64,000 bases of DNA from Saccharopolyspora rhizosphaerae (GTDB lineage: Bacteria; Actinomycetota; Actinomycetes; Mycobacteriales; Pseudonocardiaceae): NCBI RefSeq assembly GCF_003931915.1, contig NZ_RSAA01000019.1:1-64000 (forward strand). Direction: 5' to 3'. A program made the position numbers and the translations under genes. This document shows, one piece after another, positions 19,927 through 28,405 of this stretch. Position 1 is the first letter of the stretch. Each line of letters starts with the position of its first letter. Below the pieces are notes generated by a model. The model had not been told where the DNA came from and did not search any database. It saw only the letters and a program-made list of their open reading frames with translations.

Positions 19927-21536
19927 GGACCTTCGCCGAGGTCGTGCACGCGCGCGCTCGCGACGAGCGGGTGGGCTTGCGCTTCGGCGACCGGGCGTGG
20001 ACCTGGGCGGAGGTGGTCGCCGAAGGGGCGCGGCGAGCGGGACTGCTGCGCCGGCGCGGTGTGCGGCACGTGGGTGTGCTGCTGGAGAACGTCCCGGACT
20101 ACGTGTTCTGGCTCGTGGCCGCCGCGCTGGAGGGCGCGGTGCTGGTGGGTGTGAACCCGACGCGGCGCGGCGAGGGTCTCGCGCGCGACATCCGGCACAC
20201 CGACTGCGACCTGGTGGTCACCGAGGACCGGTGGGCAGGGCTCCTCGACGGCCTCGACCACGGCGCGGCGGTGCTCAACGTCGATGCCGACGAGCTCGAC
20301 CTGCCCGACGAGGAGCTTCCCGCACGGCTGCCGGAAACCGAGCGGACGTTGTTGCTGCTGTTCAGCTCCGGCTCGACCGGTGCCCCGAAGGCGGTGATCT
20401 GCTCGCAGGGGCGTCTGGGCTCGCTCGCCGCATCGCTGGCCGAACGCACCGAACTCACCCGCGATTCGGTGTCGTACCTGTGCATGCCGCTGTTCCACGG
20501 CAACTCGGTGATGATGAACCTCGCGCCCGCGATGCACGTCGGGTCGACGGTGTGCCTGGCCCGCACGTTCTCGGCCTCGGGTTTCGCCCGCGACGTCCAC
20601 CGCTACGGCGCGACGTTCGTGAACTACGTGGGCCGGACGCTGTCCTACGTGCTGGCGCAGCCTGAAGGCCCGGCCGATCACCGCAGCACTCTCCGCCTCG
20701 CCGTTGGGACCGAGGCGTCGCAAGCGGACGCGGAGCGGTTCGCCGAGCGGTTCGGCTGCCGGGTGTCCGAGGGCTACGGGATGAGCGAAGGCGTCCTGCG
20801 GATCAACCGGACAGCGGAGAGCCCACCGGATTCCCTGGGACTGCCCCTCGGCGGTGTGGACGTCCGCGTGCTGCGCGAGGACACCGGCAGCGAGTGCCCT
20901 CCGGCGGAGTTCGACGAGCACGGCCGCCTCCTCAACGCCGAGGAAGCCGTCGGTCAGATCGTCGCCCTCGGCCAGGCCCACGCGTTCGAGGGCTACTACA
21001 ACAACCCCGGGGCGTGGGCGGAACGCGTTCGGGGCGAGGACTTCTGGACCGGCGACCTCGCCTACCGCGACACCGACGGCTTCTTCTACTTCGCCGGCCG
21101 CACCGCCGACTGGCTCCGGGTCGACGGCGAGAACTTCGCCGCGGCCTCGCTGGAGCGCATCCTCGACCGCTGGGACCCGGTCGAGGCGGCCGCGGTCTAC
21201 CCGGTCCCCGACCCGCGCACCGGCGACCAGGTGATGGCCGCCCTCCAACTGCGCGCCGACTTCGACCCCGAGGGTTTCGCGCGGTTCCTGACCGCCCAGC
21301 GCGACCTGGGCACCAAGTGGCTGCCCCGCTTCGTCCGGATCACCGCCGAGATGCCCACCACGGCCAGCGGCAAGACGGCCAAGGCCGCCCTCCGCCGCGC
21401 GGCCTGGCGCACCGAGGACGCGGTGTACTTCCGCACCGGCAGGGAGATCGACTACCGCCTCCTCACCCCCGAGGACCGGGAGCACTGGGAGCGGTCCTTC
21501 GAACGCCACGGCCGCACGTCGTTGCTCCCGGGCTAG
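19923..21536 (+). CDS. Acyl-CoA synthetase (AMP-binding, FadD17-like)
   Basis: The 537-residue protein shows the ANL motifs in order: LLLLFSSGSTGAPKAV (P-loop, about residues 143-158), SEGYGMSEGVLRINR around 285, DFWTGDLAYRDTDGFFYFAG around 378 (motif with catalytic-domain aspartate), and PTTASGKTAKAALRR near 480 with the expected adenylation lysine. Length and motif spacing fit mycobacterial FadD17-type ligases. The ATG overlaps the MHS transporter stop. Together with the KstR2-like operator upstream this suggests activation of an imported carboxylate, perhaps a steroid- or terpenoid-derived acid, but the substrate is inference. Confidence 0.9.
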   Translation: MRTFAEVVHARARDERVGLRFGDRAWTWAEVVAEGARRAGLLRRRGVRHVGVLLENVPDYVFWLVAAALEGAVLVGVNPTRRGEGLARDIRHTDCDLVVTEDRWAGLLDGLDHGAAVLNVDADELDLPDEELPARLPETERTLLLLFSSGSTGAPKAVICSQGRLGSLAASLAERTELTRDSVSYLCMPLFHGNSVMMNLAPAMHVGSTVCLARTFSASGFARDVHRYGATFVNYVGRTLSYVLAQPEGPADHRSTLRLAVGTEASQADAERFAERFGCRVSEGYGMSEGVLRINRTAESPPDSLGLPLGGVDVRVLREDTGSECPPAEFDEHGRLLNAEEAVGQIVALGQAHAFEGYYNNPGAWAERVRGEDFWTGDLAYRDTDGFFYFAGRTADWLRVDGENFAAASLERILDRWDPVEAAAVYPVPDPRTGDQVMAALQLRADFDPEGFARFLTAQRDLGTKWLPRFVRITAEMPTTASGKTAKAALRRAAWRTEDAVYFRTGREIDYRLLTPEDREHWERSFERHGRTSLLPG

Positions 21537-22265
21537 GACCTGGTGAGAGATCCGCTGTGCCCGGCGGTGCCAGTGACAGCGCCTGCACGGCGTCGCGGCC
21601 CCCGCGCCGCGTGACGTACGTGCACCGCTTCAGCGGCCCGTACCACGTCTCACCTCCATGACCCGCCAGGCCGGCACGATGTCGCTGCCCTGAGACCGCC
21701 AGGCCGGTATCGCGGCCGAGGTGCGACTGGCCCGGACCGCTTCGTCGACCGGCGAGCTCCCTCCGCCGGCGGGCGCCGTTCCCGCAGATCGTGAGTAGCT
21801 CCCGACGAGCGCTTCCGCGGCTTTCCAAGCTGTGGAGACAACCCGGCAACGACGCCGGTAACCCGAGCCCCGAACCGGGATGATCGGGAACCCGGCATCC
21901 ACCTGAGCCGGAGCTGCCGACCCGTGTGGTCGGCGCACGCTCAACGCGCAGCGGGATCAGTTGCGGCCGTCCGACTCTCGCGCCGCTGTTCAGAAGTGGG
22001 GAGCACTCCTGAGGCGGTTCCACGGGCTTCGCCACGCGCGCGACTGGGAGCCCTCCACAGCTTCGCGCGTGGCGCGGTGGCCGGACGCCATGCACCACCG
22101 CCCAGCACGAGCACGCCCATTCGCAGGGAACGTGCTCGCCCGGCCCGGTGCGCGGTCCCAGAACCGGTGAGCCGCTCCTCCTTCCGACACGGTCGTGGGC
22201 GGACGCAGCTCAACAGTCCGACGTAAGACCCTCGCCTCGGTGGGACGACGTGGGTATCGGCCGGC
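21537..22265. other. Intergenic region without a credible gene
   Basis: About 730 bp. Several short open frames exist on both strands, but none has a ribosome site plus protein-like composition. Two short direct repeats, CGCCAGGCCGG, occur near 21664 and 21698. The right end carries the dyads upstream of the Clp genes. Confidence 0.4.
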
Positions 22266-22295
22266 GCTGCTGAGAGCAGATCCGCTGCCGGCAGC
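22266..22295 (+). promoter_or_regulatory. Two adjacent dyads upstream of the clpP operon, candidate PopR-type sites
   Basis: GCTGCT-GAG-AGCAGA (22266-22280) contains the perfect dyad CTGCT-N3-AGCAG. It is followed by the perfect palindrome GCTGCCGGCAGC (22284-22295), 41 bp before the clpP start. As I remember, Streptomyces PopR binds TCTGCC-N3-GGCAGA, to which the first site is close. A PopR-like regulator gene lies 2 kb away. This supports direct activation of the operon by that regulator. Confidence 0.6.
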
Positions 22296-22336
22296 ATGGG
22301 ACCCCACGGACCGGGATTCGGCGACATGGTTGTCGC

Positions 22337-22960
22337 ATGGCCACTGACGAGAAGCAGCCGATGTTCGACCACCGGCTTCGCGAGAAGTTCTTCAGCCAGC
22401 GGGTCCTGGTGCTCGACGGTCTGCTGGACGACGACAACGGGACCGTGCTGGTCACGCAGATGCTGTCGCTCGCCCACGCGTACCCGGGCAAGGACATCGC
22501 GCTGTGGATCCACTCCCCCGGCGGTTCGGTGCCGTCGATGCTGGCGCTCCGCGACGTGATGCGGCTGGTGCCCTGCGACGTGTCCACGCTCGCGCTGGGG
22601 CTCGCGTGCAGCGCGGGCCAGTTCCTGCTGTCAGCGGGCACTCCCGGCAAGCGCTTCGCGCTGCCACACGCGCGGATCTTGATGCACCAGGGTTCCTCGG
22701 GCATCAGCGGCTCGGCCGTCGAGGTGGAGGTGCAGGCCGACGACCTGCGCTACACGCGGGACACCGTGCTCGGCTTGATCGCCGAGGACACCGGGCAGCC
22801 GGTCGAGCGGGTCTTCGCCGACTCGCTGCACGACCGGTGGTTCAGCAGCGAACAGGCCCGCGAGTACGGGTTCGTCGACCACGTCGTGGACGACCTCGGC
22901 CAGGTGATGCCCTCGCGCACCCCAGCGGGCCTCAACGCGGGAACGGGGGTCCGGGCATGA
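22337..22960 (+). CDS. clpP: ClpP-family protease subunit with complete catalytic triad
   Basis: The 207-residue protein is a ClpP serine protease subunit, forming rings that degrade proteins fed by a Clp ATPase. The triad is present: Ser92 in [10 protein letters not shown], His117 in [10 protein letters not shown] and Asp166 in [16 protein letters not shown]. The GG-containing strand [11 protein letters not shown] is also normal. The start is ATG 22337; the ribosome site is weak. It overlaps the next clpP gene by 4 nt (ATGA at 22957-22960), so two subunits are made together, as in the Streptomyces clpP3-clpP4 pair. This is an accessory ClpP operon: no clpX or trigger-factor gene is present. 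Confidence 0.93.
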   Translation: MATDEKQPMFDHRLREKFFSQRVLVLDGLLDDDNGTVLVTQMLSLAHAYPGKDIALWIHSPGGSVPSMLALRDVMRLVPCDVSTLALGLACSAGQFLLSAGTPGKRFALPHARILMHQGSSGISGSAVEVEVQADDLRYTRDTVLGLIAEDTGQPVERVFADSLHDRWFSSEQAREYGFVDHVVDDLGQVMPSRTPAGLNAGTGVRA

Positions 22961-23547
22961 GCAGCTACACGATCCCCAACGTCATCACCCGCAGCAGCAA
23001 CGGCGAGCGGATCATGGACGTCTACTCGCACCTGCTCGCCGAGCGCATCGTCTACCTCGGCACCCCGATCGACTCGGGCGTCGCCAACGCGCTGATCGCC
23101 CAACTGCTGCACCTGGAGGCCGACGACCCGGACCAGCCGATCAACCTCTACATCAACTCCGAGGGAGGGGACCCGTCGGCCATGCTGGCGCTCTACGACA
23201 CCATCCGCTACGTCAAGGCCCCGGTCGCCACGACCTGCGTGGGCCAAGCCGTCGCGGCCAGCGCGGTGCTGCTCGCGGCAGGGGCGCCAGGTCGCCGCAA
23301 CGTGCTGCCGCACACGCGGGTCGTGCTGCACCAGCCGGCCGCGCAGGGCCGGGGCACGATCCCGGACCTGATCTTGCAGGCGGACGAGGTCGTGCGGGTC
23401 CGCACCCAGCTGGAGGAGATCCTCTCCCAGCACACCGGCCAGGACGTGACCACGTTGCGGCACGACACCGACCGCGACAGGGTCTTCAACGCACCAGGCG
23501 CGGTCGACTACGGACTAGCCGACCAGGTCCTCGACCAGCGCAGTTGA
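22957..23547 (+). CDS. ClpP-like subunit lacking the catalytic serine (ClpR-like)
   Basis: The 196-residue protein aligns over its whole length with Clp[53 protein letters not shown] (His125) and [18 protein letters not shown] (Asp174). The nucleophile segment reads [20 protein letters not shown]. Counting back from the invariant LL, the normal serine position holds Ala100. A serine occurs only two residues later, at 102, where other ClpPs have Gly or Ala. The subunit is thus probably inactive and structural, like ClpR in cyanobacteria and plastids. The gene is coupled to the active clpP by a 4-nt overlap and has clean codon usage, so it is not a decayed gene. Confidence 0.9.
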   Translation: MSSYTIPNVITRSSNGERIMDVYSHLLAERIVYLGTPIDSGVANALIAQLLHLEADDPDQPINLYINSEGGDPSAMLALYDTIRYVKAPVATTCVGQAVAASAVLLAAGAPGRRNVLPHTRVVLHQPAAQGRGTIPDLILQADEVVRVRTQLEEILSQHTGQDVTTLRHDTDRDRVFNAPGAVDYGLADQVLDQRS

Positions 23548-23711
23548 GCCTCCGCATCGGAAGCGCTCTTCGTGGCGGTGCCAGCAGCAGGGACCTAGGC
23601 CGGCTCCGTGGACTCCGCACACCGCTCCTCGCGACATGTCGCTACGCGGTCTCACCTCGTTGCAGCGCACTCACCACACACACCTGCGGCGGCGCGTGTC
23701 GAATCCCGTTC

Positions 23712-23935
23712 GAACTTCGCGCGAAGTTCACCCTCCGGCGCTCTCCAACGGGTCGCGGAGTTCTCTGCGCCTCGCCCTGATCAGCGGAAACGTACGGTGC
23801 GGCGTGCGTCCTTCGGCCGTGGTCGGGTAGGGGGTGTCGAACTTCGCGCGAAGTTCCACCCGCGGCCCTGGCCTCGAACTTCGCGCGAAGTTCGAAGCCC
23901 GAAGTCCACGTCGGATGTCGCGCGAGAGGTGAAGA
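23712..23935. repeat. Cluster of GAACTTCGCGCGAAGTTC palindromes downstream of the Clp operon
   Basis: Perfect 18-bp palindromes GAACTTCGCGCGAAGTTC lie at 23712-23729, 23839-23856 and 23876-23893. The middle one is the end of an inverse copy of the ~85-bp unit (23778-23857). Related sequence GATGTCGCGCGAGAGGTG follows at about 23917. The cluster fills the spacer between clp genes and the convergent XRE gene, with no credible gene in 23548-24252. Such elements could act as bidirectional terminators or as REP-like repeats. Confidence 0.85.
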
Positions 23936-24104
23936 GCGCGCCTGCGCGCGCGGCGTTGGGGCGCGGAACAGCGCGCCACCGCACTCCCCGCCAGCTCCTC
24001 GGGTAGGGCGAGGCAGGCGGGACTCGTGGCGGTACAGCCTGGCCTGCCAGGGCACCCTGGCACCAAGGAGCAGTTTGGCTCGCTAGGGCCGGGATCAACC
24101 GGGG

Positions 24105-24232
24105 CCGGCGAGATCACGCGGGACCGACGAGACCACGCGGGACCGACGAGACCACGAGAGACCGACGAGACCACGAGAGACCGGCAGGACCACGAGAGAC
24201 CGGCAGGACCACGCGGGACCGGCGAGGTCGCC
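24105..24232 (+). repeat. 19-bp minisatellite, six full copies plus a partial
   Basis: Units of the type CCGACGAGACCACGCGGGA run head to tail at 24105-24123, 24124-24142, 24143-24161, 24162-24180, 24181-24199 and 24200-24218, with a partial seventh to 24232. Copies differ at a few positions (GACGAG or GGCAGG; CGCGGGA or CGAGAGA). The period is not a multiple of three and there are no unique spacers, so it is neither coding nor CRISPR. It lies immediately downstream of the XRE gene. Confidence 0.93.
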
Positions 24233-24252
24233 GGACGGTCCGCGGGTCGGTG

Positions 24253-24630
24253 CTAGGCGGCCAGGAGGACGGGACCCGCCGACAGCGTGAGGGGCCCGGC
24301 CGAAGGCGTCGTGGGTCCTGCGAACAGCGTGGCCGAACCTGCGGAGCGCGTGAGGGGTCCGCTGCGCCGGACGTCGCCGGCGATGCTGATGAGCAGGTCG
24401 GACAGCTCGACCTCGAGGGCGCCGGTGATCGCGGCGATCATCTCGCTCGACGGCTCCTTGCGACCTCGTTCGACCTCCGAGAGGTACTGCGGCGACACGC
24501 CGGCGCGTTCGGCGACGTCGACGAGCCGGTCCCCGCGGTCCTCCCTGATCGCGCGCAGGGTGCGGCCGAGCTCCTCGCGCCACAGCGGCTCCGGCCCGCG
24601 CTCCTGCTGGAAGTCGACAACCTCCGCCAT
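24253..24630 (-). CDS. XRE-family regulator, PopR/ClgR-like, with C-terminal LLAA tail
   Basis: The 125-residue protein has a single Cro/CI-type helix-turn-helix at about residues 18-78 (LGRTLRAIREDRGDRLVDVA, ERAGVSPQYLSEVERGRKEP, SSEMIAAITGALEVELSDLL). The rest is a low-complexity Ser/Ala/Gly/Pro segment with repeated SAGP/FAGP units ending ...GPVLLAA. In Streptomyces, ClgR and PopR are activators of clpP operons and are themselves removed by Clp protease through a terminal Ala-Ala; the end here also resembles the LAA of the ssrA tag. The gene converges on the clpP pair about 700 bp away. Function as their unstable activator is inference, but a specific one. Confidence 0.83.
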   Translation of the reverse strand: MAEVVDFQQERGPEPLWREELGRTLRAIREDRGDRLVDVAERAGVSPQYLSEVERGRKEPSSEMIAAITGALEVELSDLLISIAGDVRRSGPLTRSAGSATLFAGPTTPSAGPLTLSAGPVLLAA

Positions 24631-24690
24631 GCGCTCATCCTGGCACCCCGCGCGAGCGCGGGCGCCCGGTTCTGCTGACGGCGGAACGGA

Positions 24691-25344
24691 TCAGTCCCGC
24701 ACGAGCCGGCGGGTGTACCCGGCGGAGAGGAGGCGCTGGTAGGCCGCCACGACCTCGTCCGGAACCGGCTGGGGGTTCGCGAAGCCGCGCTCGGCGTAGA
24801 CCGTGATCCGCTGGGTGTCACCGACGAGCATGTCGATGACGCGGTGGGCGTCGCCGATCGCGCGGACGTAGTCGTCCAACGGGAGGCGCTGGGAGCTGCA
24901 GATGACCTCGGCCTCCGGCCAGACCTTGCGCGCCGTGGCGAAGGCGCGGCGTTGCTGGTACGGCTTCGACACCAGCAGCAGGGACTTGATGTCCCGGCTC
25001 GCCAGGACGTCGCGGGTGTACTCGATGTTCTCGGAGGTGTTCGTCGCGTTCGGCTCGACCAGGATCGCCTCGTCCGGGACACCGCGCTCCAGCGCGTGCT
25101 CGCGGTAGTGCACGGCTTCGCCTCGCGGGAAGCGCTCGGTGGTGGTCGGCGCGTTGGCGCCGGTGAACACGATCAGCGGGAACCAGCCGTCGCCGTAGAG
25201 CTCGACGACGTGGTCGGCGACGCCGAGGTCGTGGCTGCCCAGGCCCACCCCGACATCACATCGCCGCAGCTCATGGCGCAGGTCGTGGTAATCCCACAGC
25301 AGCTGGACGTCGGCGCGGTGCTCTTCCGGGACGACGCTCTCCAT
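24691..25344 (-). CDS. YdcF-family (DUF218) protein
   Basis: The 217-residue protein has the DUF218 Rossmann-like fold: VGVGLGSHDLGVADHVVELY near residue 32, PLIVFTGANAPTTTERFPRG near 58, EPNATNTSENIEYTRDVL near 97 (the ENT/SEN motif), and KSLLLVSKPYQQRRAFAT near 120. YdcF binds S-adenosylmethionine in E. coli; relatives (SanA, ElyC) act in the cell envelope, but this one has no membrane helix. The start at 25344 has GGGGAAG upstream; a longer frame to 25410 is possible. It lies 60 bp upstream of the XRE regulator gene on the same strand. The role is unknown. Confidence 0.85.
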   Translation of the reverse strand: MESVVPEEHRADVQLLWDYHDLRHELRRCDVGVGLGSHDLGVADHVVELYGDGWFPLIVFTGANAPTTTERFPRGEAVHYREHALERGVPDEAILVEPNATNTSENIEYTRDVLASRDIKSLLLVSKPYQQRRAFATARKVWPEAEVICSSQRLPLDDYVRAIGDAHRVIDMLVGDTQRITVYAERGFANPQPVPDEVVAAYQRLLSAGYTRRLVRD

Positions 25345-25467
25345 CTTCCCCAAGCTACCGGGCCTCGCCGAGGCGGACCGGCCTCGCCTCTTCAGTGCGG
25401 CACGCACCACCGCAGCCCGAACACCTGCACGACGCCGACGATCTCGGCCCTGGGCTGCGAGACCACA

Positions 25468-26418
25468 TCAGGCCGCAGCGTCTTCGAGCTCCGTCGGTTC
25501 GGCGATGACGTCGACCATGGCGCCGTTGCGGGTGACCGTGATCTGCAGCGGCTTGCCGATGGCTTCGGCGAACATCAGCCGTTGCAGGCCCTGGGCGTTG
25601 CGCACCGGCTGGCCCGCAGCGGTCAGCACGAGGTCCCCGCGGTGCAGGCCAGCGCGGTCGGCAGGGCTGCGGCGCACGACGTCGACCACCCGCAGTCCGG
25701 TGCGCTGGTCCAACCGTGCCACCAAGTCCTCCGGGAGCGGCGCGGGCGTGGTGACCAGGCCGAGGTAGGCGCGGCGCACCCGACCGGAGAGCAGCAGCGA
25801 GCGGATGATCCGCCGCGTGGTCGAGTTGATCGGGATCGCCAGTCCCACACCGATGCCGGCCACGGCGGTGTTGATGCCGACGACGACCCCGTGCGCGTCG
25901 GCGAGCGCTCCGCCGGAGTTGCCGGGGTTGAGCGCGGCGTCGGTCTGGATGACGTCCTCGATCATGCGCGTGGCACGCCCGCCACCCGCCGGCATCGACC
26001 GCCCGAGACCGCTGATGACCCCCGCGGTCACCGACCCGGCCAAGCCGAGCGGGTTGCCCACGGCGACCACGAGCTGACCGACGACCAGCGCGTCGCTGTC
26101 GCCCAGTTCCACCGGCCTCGGCACCTGGCCGGACACGCGCACCACCGCCAGGTCGGACAGCGGATCGGAACCGACCACGGACAGCTCACCGCTGGTGCCG
26201 TCGGCGAAGTCGGCGGTCCCGTCGCGGGCACCGCCGAGCACGTGCGCGTTGGTCAACAGGTAGCCGTCGTCGTCGAACACCACCGCCGAACCCTTCGCCT
26301 CACCCCACTCCCCGCGGGTGCGCAGGCTCGCCACGCTCGGTGTCAGCGCAGCGGCCACCGAACTGACGGTGCGCGAGTAGGCATCCATCGCGCCGGACGG
26401 CTCCGGAACCCCAGCCAT
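25468..26418 (-). CDS. HtrA/DegP-type serine protease with PDZ domain, no export signal
   Basis: The 316-residue protein has a trypsin-like domain followed by a PDZ domain (about 220-310). The triad is visible: His59 in LLTNAHVLGG, Asp89 in DPLSDLAVVRV and Ser168 in NPGNSGGAL. The PDZ part holds GLRVVDVVRRSPADRAGLHR and GDLVLTAAGQPVRNAQGLQR. Most HtrA proteins are anchored or exported, but this one shows no N-terminal hydrophobic segment, so it would work in the cytoplasm or leave by another route. ATG 26418 is preferred over the adjacent GTG 26421 by spacing from GGGGAGG. It lies 123 bp upstream of ydcF. Confidence 0.92.
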   Translation of the reverse strand: MAGVPEPSGAMDAYSRTVSSVAAALTPSVASLRTRGEWGEAKGSAVVFDDDGYLLTNAHVLGGARDGTADFADGTSGELSVVGSDPLSDLAVVRVSGQVPRPVELGDSDALVVGQLVVAVGNPLGLAGSVTAGVISGLGRSMPAGGGRATRMIEDVIQTDAALNPGNSGGALADAHGVVVGINTAVAGIGVGLAIPINSTTRRIIRSLLLSGRVRRAYLGLVTTPAPLPEDLVARLDQRTGLRVVDVVRRSPADRAGLHRGDLVLTAAGQPVRNAQGLQRLMFAEAIGKPLQITVTRNGAMVDVIAEPTELEDAAA

Positions 26419-26631
26419 CACGACCTCCCCGCCTCAAGCCACTACCCACCGGAACGCAACACCCCCACCCGGACATTCCCGACACGCCGGCGGGCCACCA
26501 CGACTCGCCCCGGCTCGACACCGTGGTCAACCCGTACGGATCCGACACACGCCACCACCCGCACCTGCATTGCCTTTCTGATGAGAAACGGGGTTACCGA
26601 GGTGATCAGCCCCCAGACCCCAGCTCCCCCG

Positions 26632-26856
26632 GATCACCTCGGTGATCAGAGCCCGGCTCGTCGGGGGATCCGCGACCCCCAGAGCCCCAGCTCTCCCCGC
26701 ACTGATCGGGAAATCCGATCACCGGGGTGATCTGCCAACCCAGGACCCCAAGCACCCCCCCGCGACCCGGAACCCCGCAGATCAGGGACCCGACCACCAG
26801 GGACATCCGCCAGTTCAGGACTCCAGCTCCCCCGCAGCCGGATCACTTCGGTGATC
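26632..26856. repeat. Three 16-bp palindromes of the type GATCAC-N4-GTGATC
   Basis: GATCACCTCGGTGATC (26632-26647), GATCACCGGGGTGATC (26717-26732) and GATCACTTCGGTGATC (26841-26856) repeat in one spacer. Half-sites GTGATC occur at about 26602 and 26875. The intervening DNA is C-rich with recurring GACCCC and CCAGCTCCCC words. No gene is seen in 26419-26986. The copies could be stem-loops at transcript ends of the convergent-free minus-strand genes, or binding sites for a dimeric protein. Confidence 0.8.
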
Positions 26857-26986
26857 AGGGACCCGATTGTCGGCGTGATCCGAGTCCCGTCGGGCGTGGA
26901 GCTCCCGTGGTGAGTCGTGCTCCGGTTGTGGGGTGCTGGGGATCGTGCCCGGCCTGGGCTGGGGCGGGCGTGGGATGCGCGGTGAG

Positions 26987-27991
26987 TCAGGTGAGGAGCT
27001 CGTGGCGGGCTTTCCCCGCCATGTCGGCTGCGTGGTGGAGGCCGCTTTCGGTGAATCGCCTGTGCAGCACGCCGAGCTCCTCGTCAACCTTGGCCGGGGC
27101 GGCGCCGCCGCGGGCTCGGCTCTTGACGAGCCCGAGCCGGGCCAGGGCCTCACCTCGGGGTTCGGAGATGTGGGCGAACTCGTCGACCGTGGCCCGGTAG
27201 ACCTGCTCGGCTTCGGCGTAGCGGCCCGCGCGGTAGAGGACGTTGCCGCGCATCTTGTGGTTGTAGGCCAGCGCGGCTTCCAGGCGCATCTCGCGGCAGG
27301 TCTCCTCGGCGTCGCTGAGCAGCTCCAGGGCCCGCTCGACGTCGCCGCGGAGCGAGGTGAGGTCGGCGATGCCGCGCAGCGCCCAGGCCCGGCCGCGCTG
27401 GTCATCACCCTCGGTGGCGATCCGGCAGGCCTCGGTGAACATCGCCAGCGCGGTGTCGTGGTCGCCGTTGTGCCGGTGGATCTGCGCGATCCCCTCCAGG
27501 GCCCAGACGACGTGCCGAGGTTGCCCGTCGGCACGCGCCTCGGCGAGCAGCTGCTCGTGGAGCCGCAGGGTCCCGGTGAAATCGCCCTGCACGCGGCCGG
27601 TTTCGGCGAGCCCGGCGAGGGCGTAGCCGCGCGCCACGCGGTCGGTGCCGAGCTCCGCGGTCGCCGCTGCGCGGCTGAGCAGGCGGTGCGCGAGGGGGTA
27701 CCTGCCGCGTTGCCGGGCCAGGGTCCCACCGCTCCACAACGCCCACGCCATCGCGGTGGGGTCGGTCGCCTCTCGGGCGGTGCGGTAGCTGGCCCGCCAC
27801 GCCCGCTCCGCACGCTCGACCCGGCCCAGCCGCCGGCACGCCTCGGCGATCGCGAGTTGCGCCCCCGCTCGCTCGACGGCCGTGGTCGCCGCGGCGTCGT
27901 GCCGCTCGGCCTCGTCCAGCACCTCGTCCAGCGACGCGTTCACCGACAACGCGGCGAGCCCACCCCGGTACTCGGCTGCCTTGGCGCGCAT
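26987..27991 (-). CDS. Tetratricopeptide-repeat protein
   Basis: The 334-residue protein is a chain of about eight TPR-like helical pairs: for example LAIAEACRRLGRVERAERAW, RGYALAGLAETGRVQGDFTG, WALEGIAQIHRHNGDHDTAL, AWALRGIADLTSLRGDVERA and NVLYRAGRYAEAEQVYRATV. It has no signal peptide or enzymatic domain. Such alpha-solenoids usually mediate protein-protein contacts, and in actinomycetes they resemble the C-terminal parts of SARP/AfsR regulators without the DNA-binding and ATPase domains. The start is ATG 27991 behind GGAGGGAG. No partner gene is adjacent. The function is unknown. Confidence 0.85.
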   Translation of the reverse strand: MRAKAAEYRGGLAALSVNASLDEVLDEAERHDAAATTAVERAGAQLAIAEACRRLGRVERAERAWRASYRTAREATDPTAMAWALWSGGTLARQRGRYPLAHRLLSRAAATAELGTDRVARGYALAGLAETGRVQGDFTGTLRLHEQLLAEARADGQPRHVVWALEGIAQIHRHNGDHDTALAMFTEACRIATEGDDQRGRAWALRGIADLTSLRGDVERALELLSDAEETCREMRLEAALAYNHKMRGNVLYRAGRYAEAEQVYRATVDEFAHISEPRGEALARLGLVKSRARGGAAPAKVDEELGVLHRRFTESGLHHAADMAGKARHELLT

Positions 27992-28405
27992 GGAACTCCC
28001 TCCAGTAGGCGGACCTCCCCGAACCCCCAGGCCGGGTGATCATTTCCACAGTCGAACCTAGGTCCGCCGCAGCCGCGGAACCTCAGGTCTCATCCCGGAG
28101 ATGCGCAGCGGGAACCCTGAGGGCATCCCGTAAGACCAAAGTCGTACGACCCCTGGAGTGGAGTCCGCACGAGTCGAATCGCGCGACCGCAGCTCCTCGG
28201 CGGTGCACACGCCCCCAGTCCGAGCCGACACGGCATGCGCTCGACCGGAGCGACCCGCGCCCGTCGAACGTCCAGCACGAGGAGCTGTGCTCACCAGCCT
28301 TCCGCACATCATCCGGCGTGGAGGTCCCGCTTCTGCTGGGGAAGTCCGGTGAGGCCTGCACCCACCCGGGACACCGCGACGGCCGACGGGCACAAAACGG
28401 TACGC

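Noticed and set aside
22504..22956. N-terminal extension of the second ClpP-like gene
   Set aside because: The extended frame is a shadow of the first clpP gene; the ATG overlapping its stop gives a normal ClpP length.
24105..24232. Possible CRISPR array
   Set aside because: The 19-bp units are directly contiguous with no unique spacers and no cas genes nearby; it is a minisatellite.
24026..24256. 76-residue open frame through the 19-bp repeats
   Set aside because: The repeat period is not a multiple of three, there is no ribosome site, and the product is low complexity without relatives I recognise.
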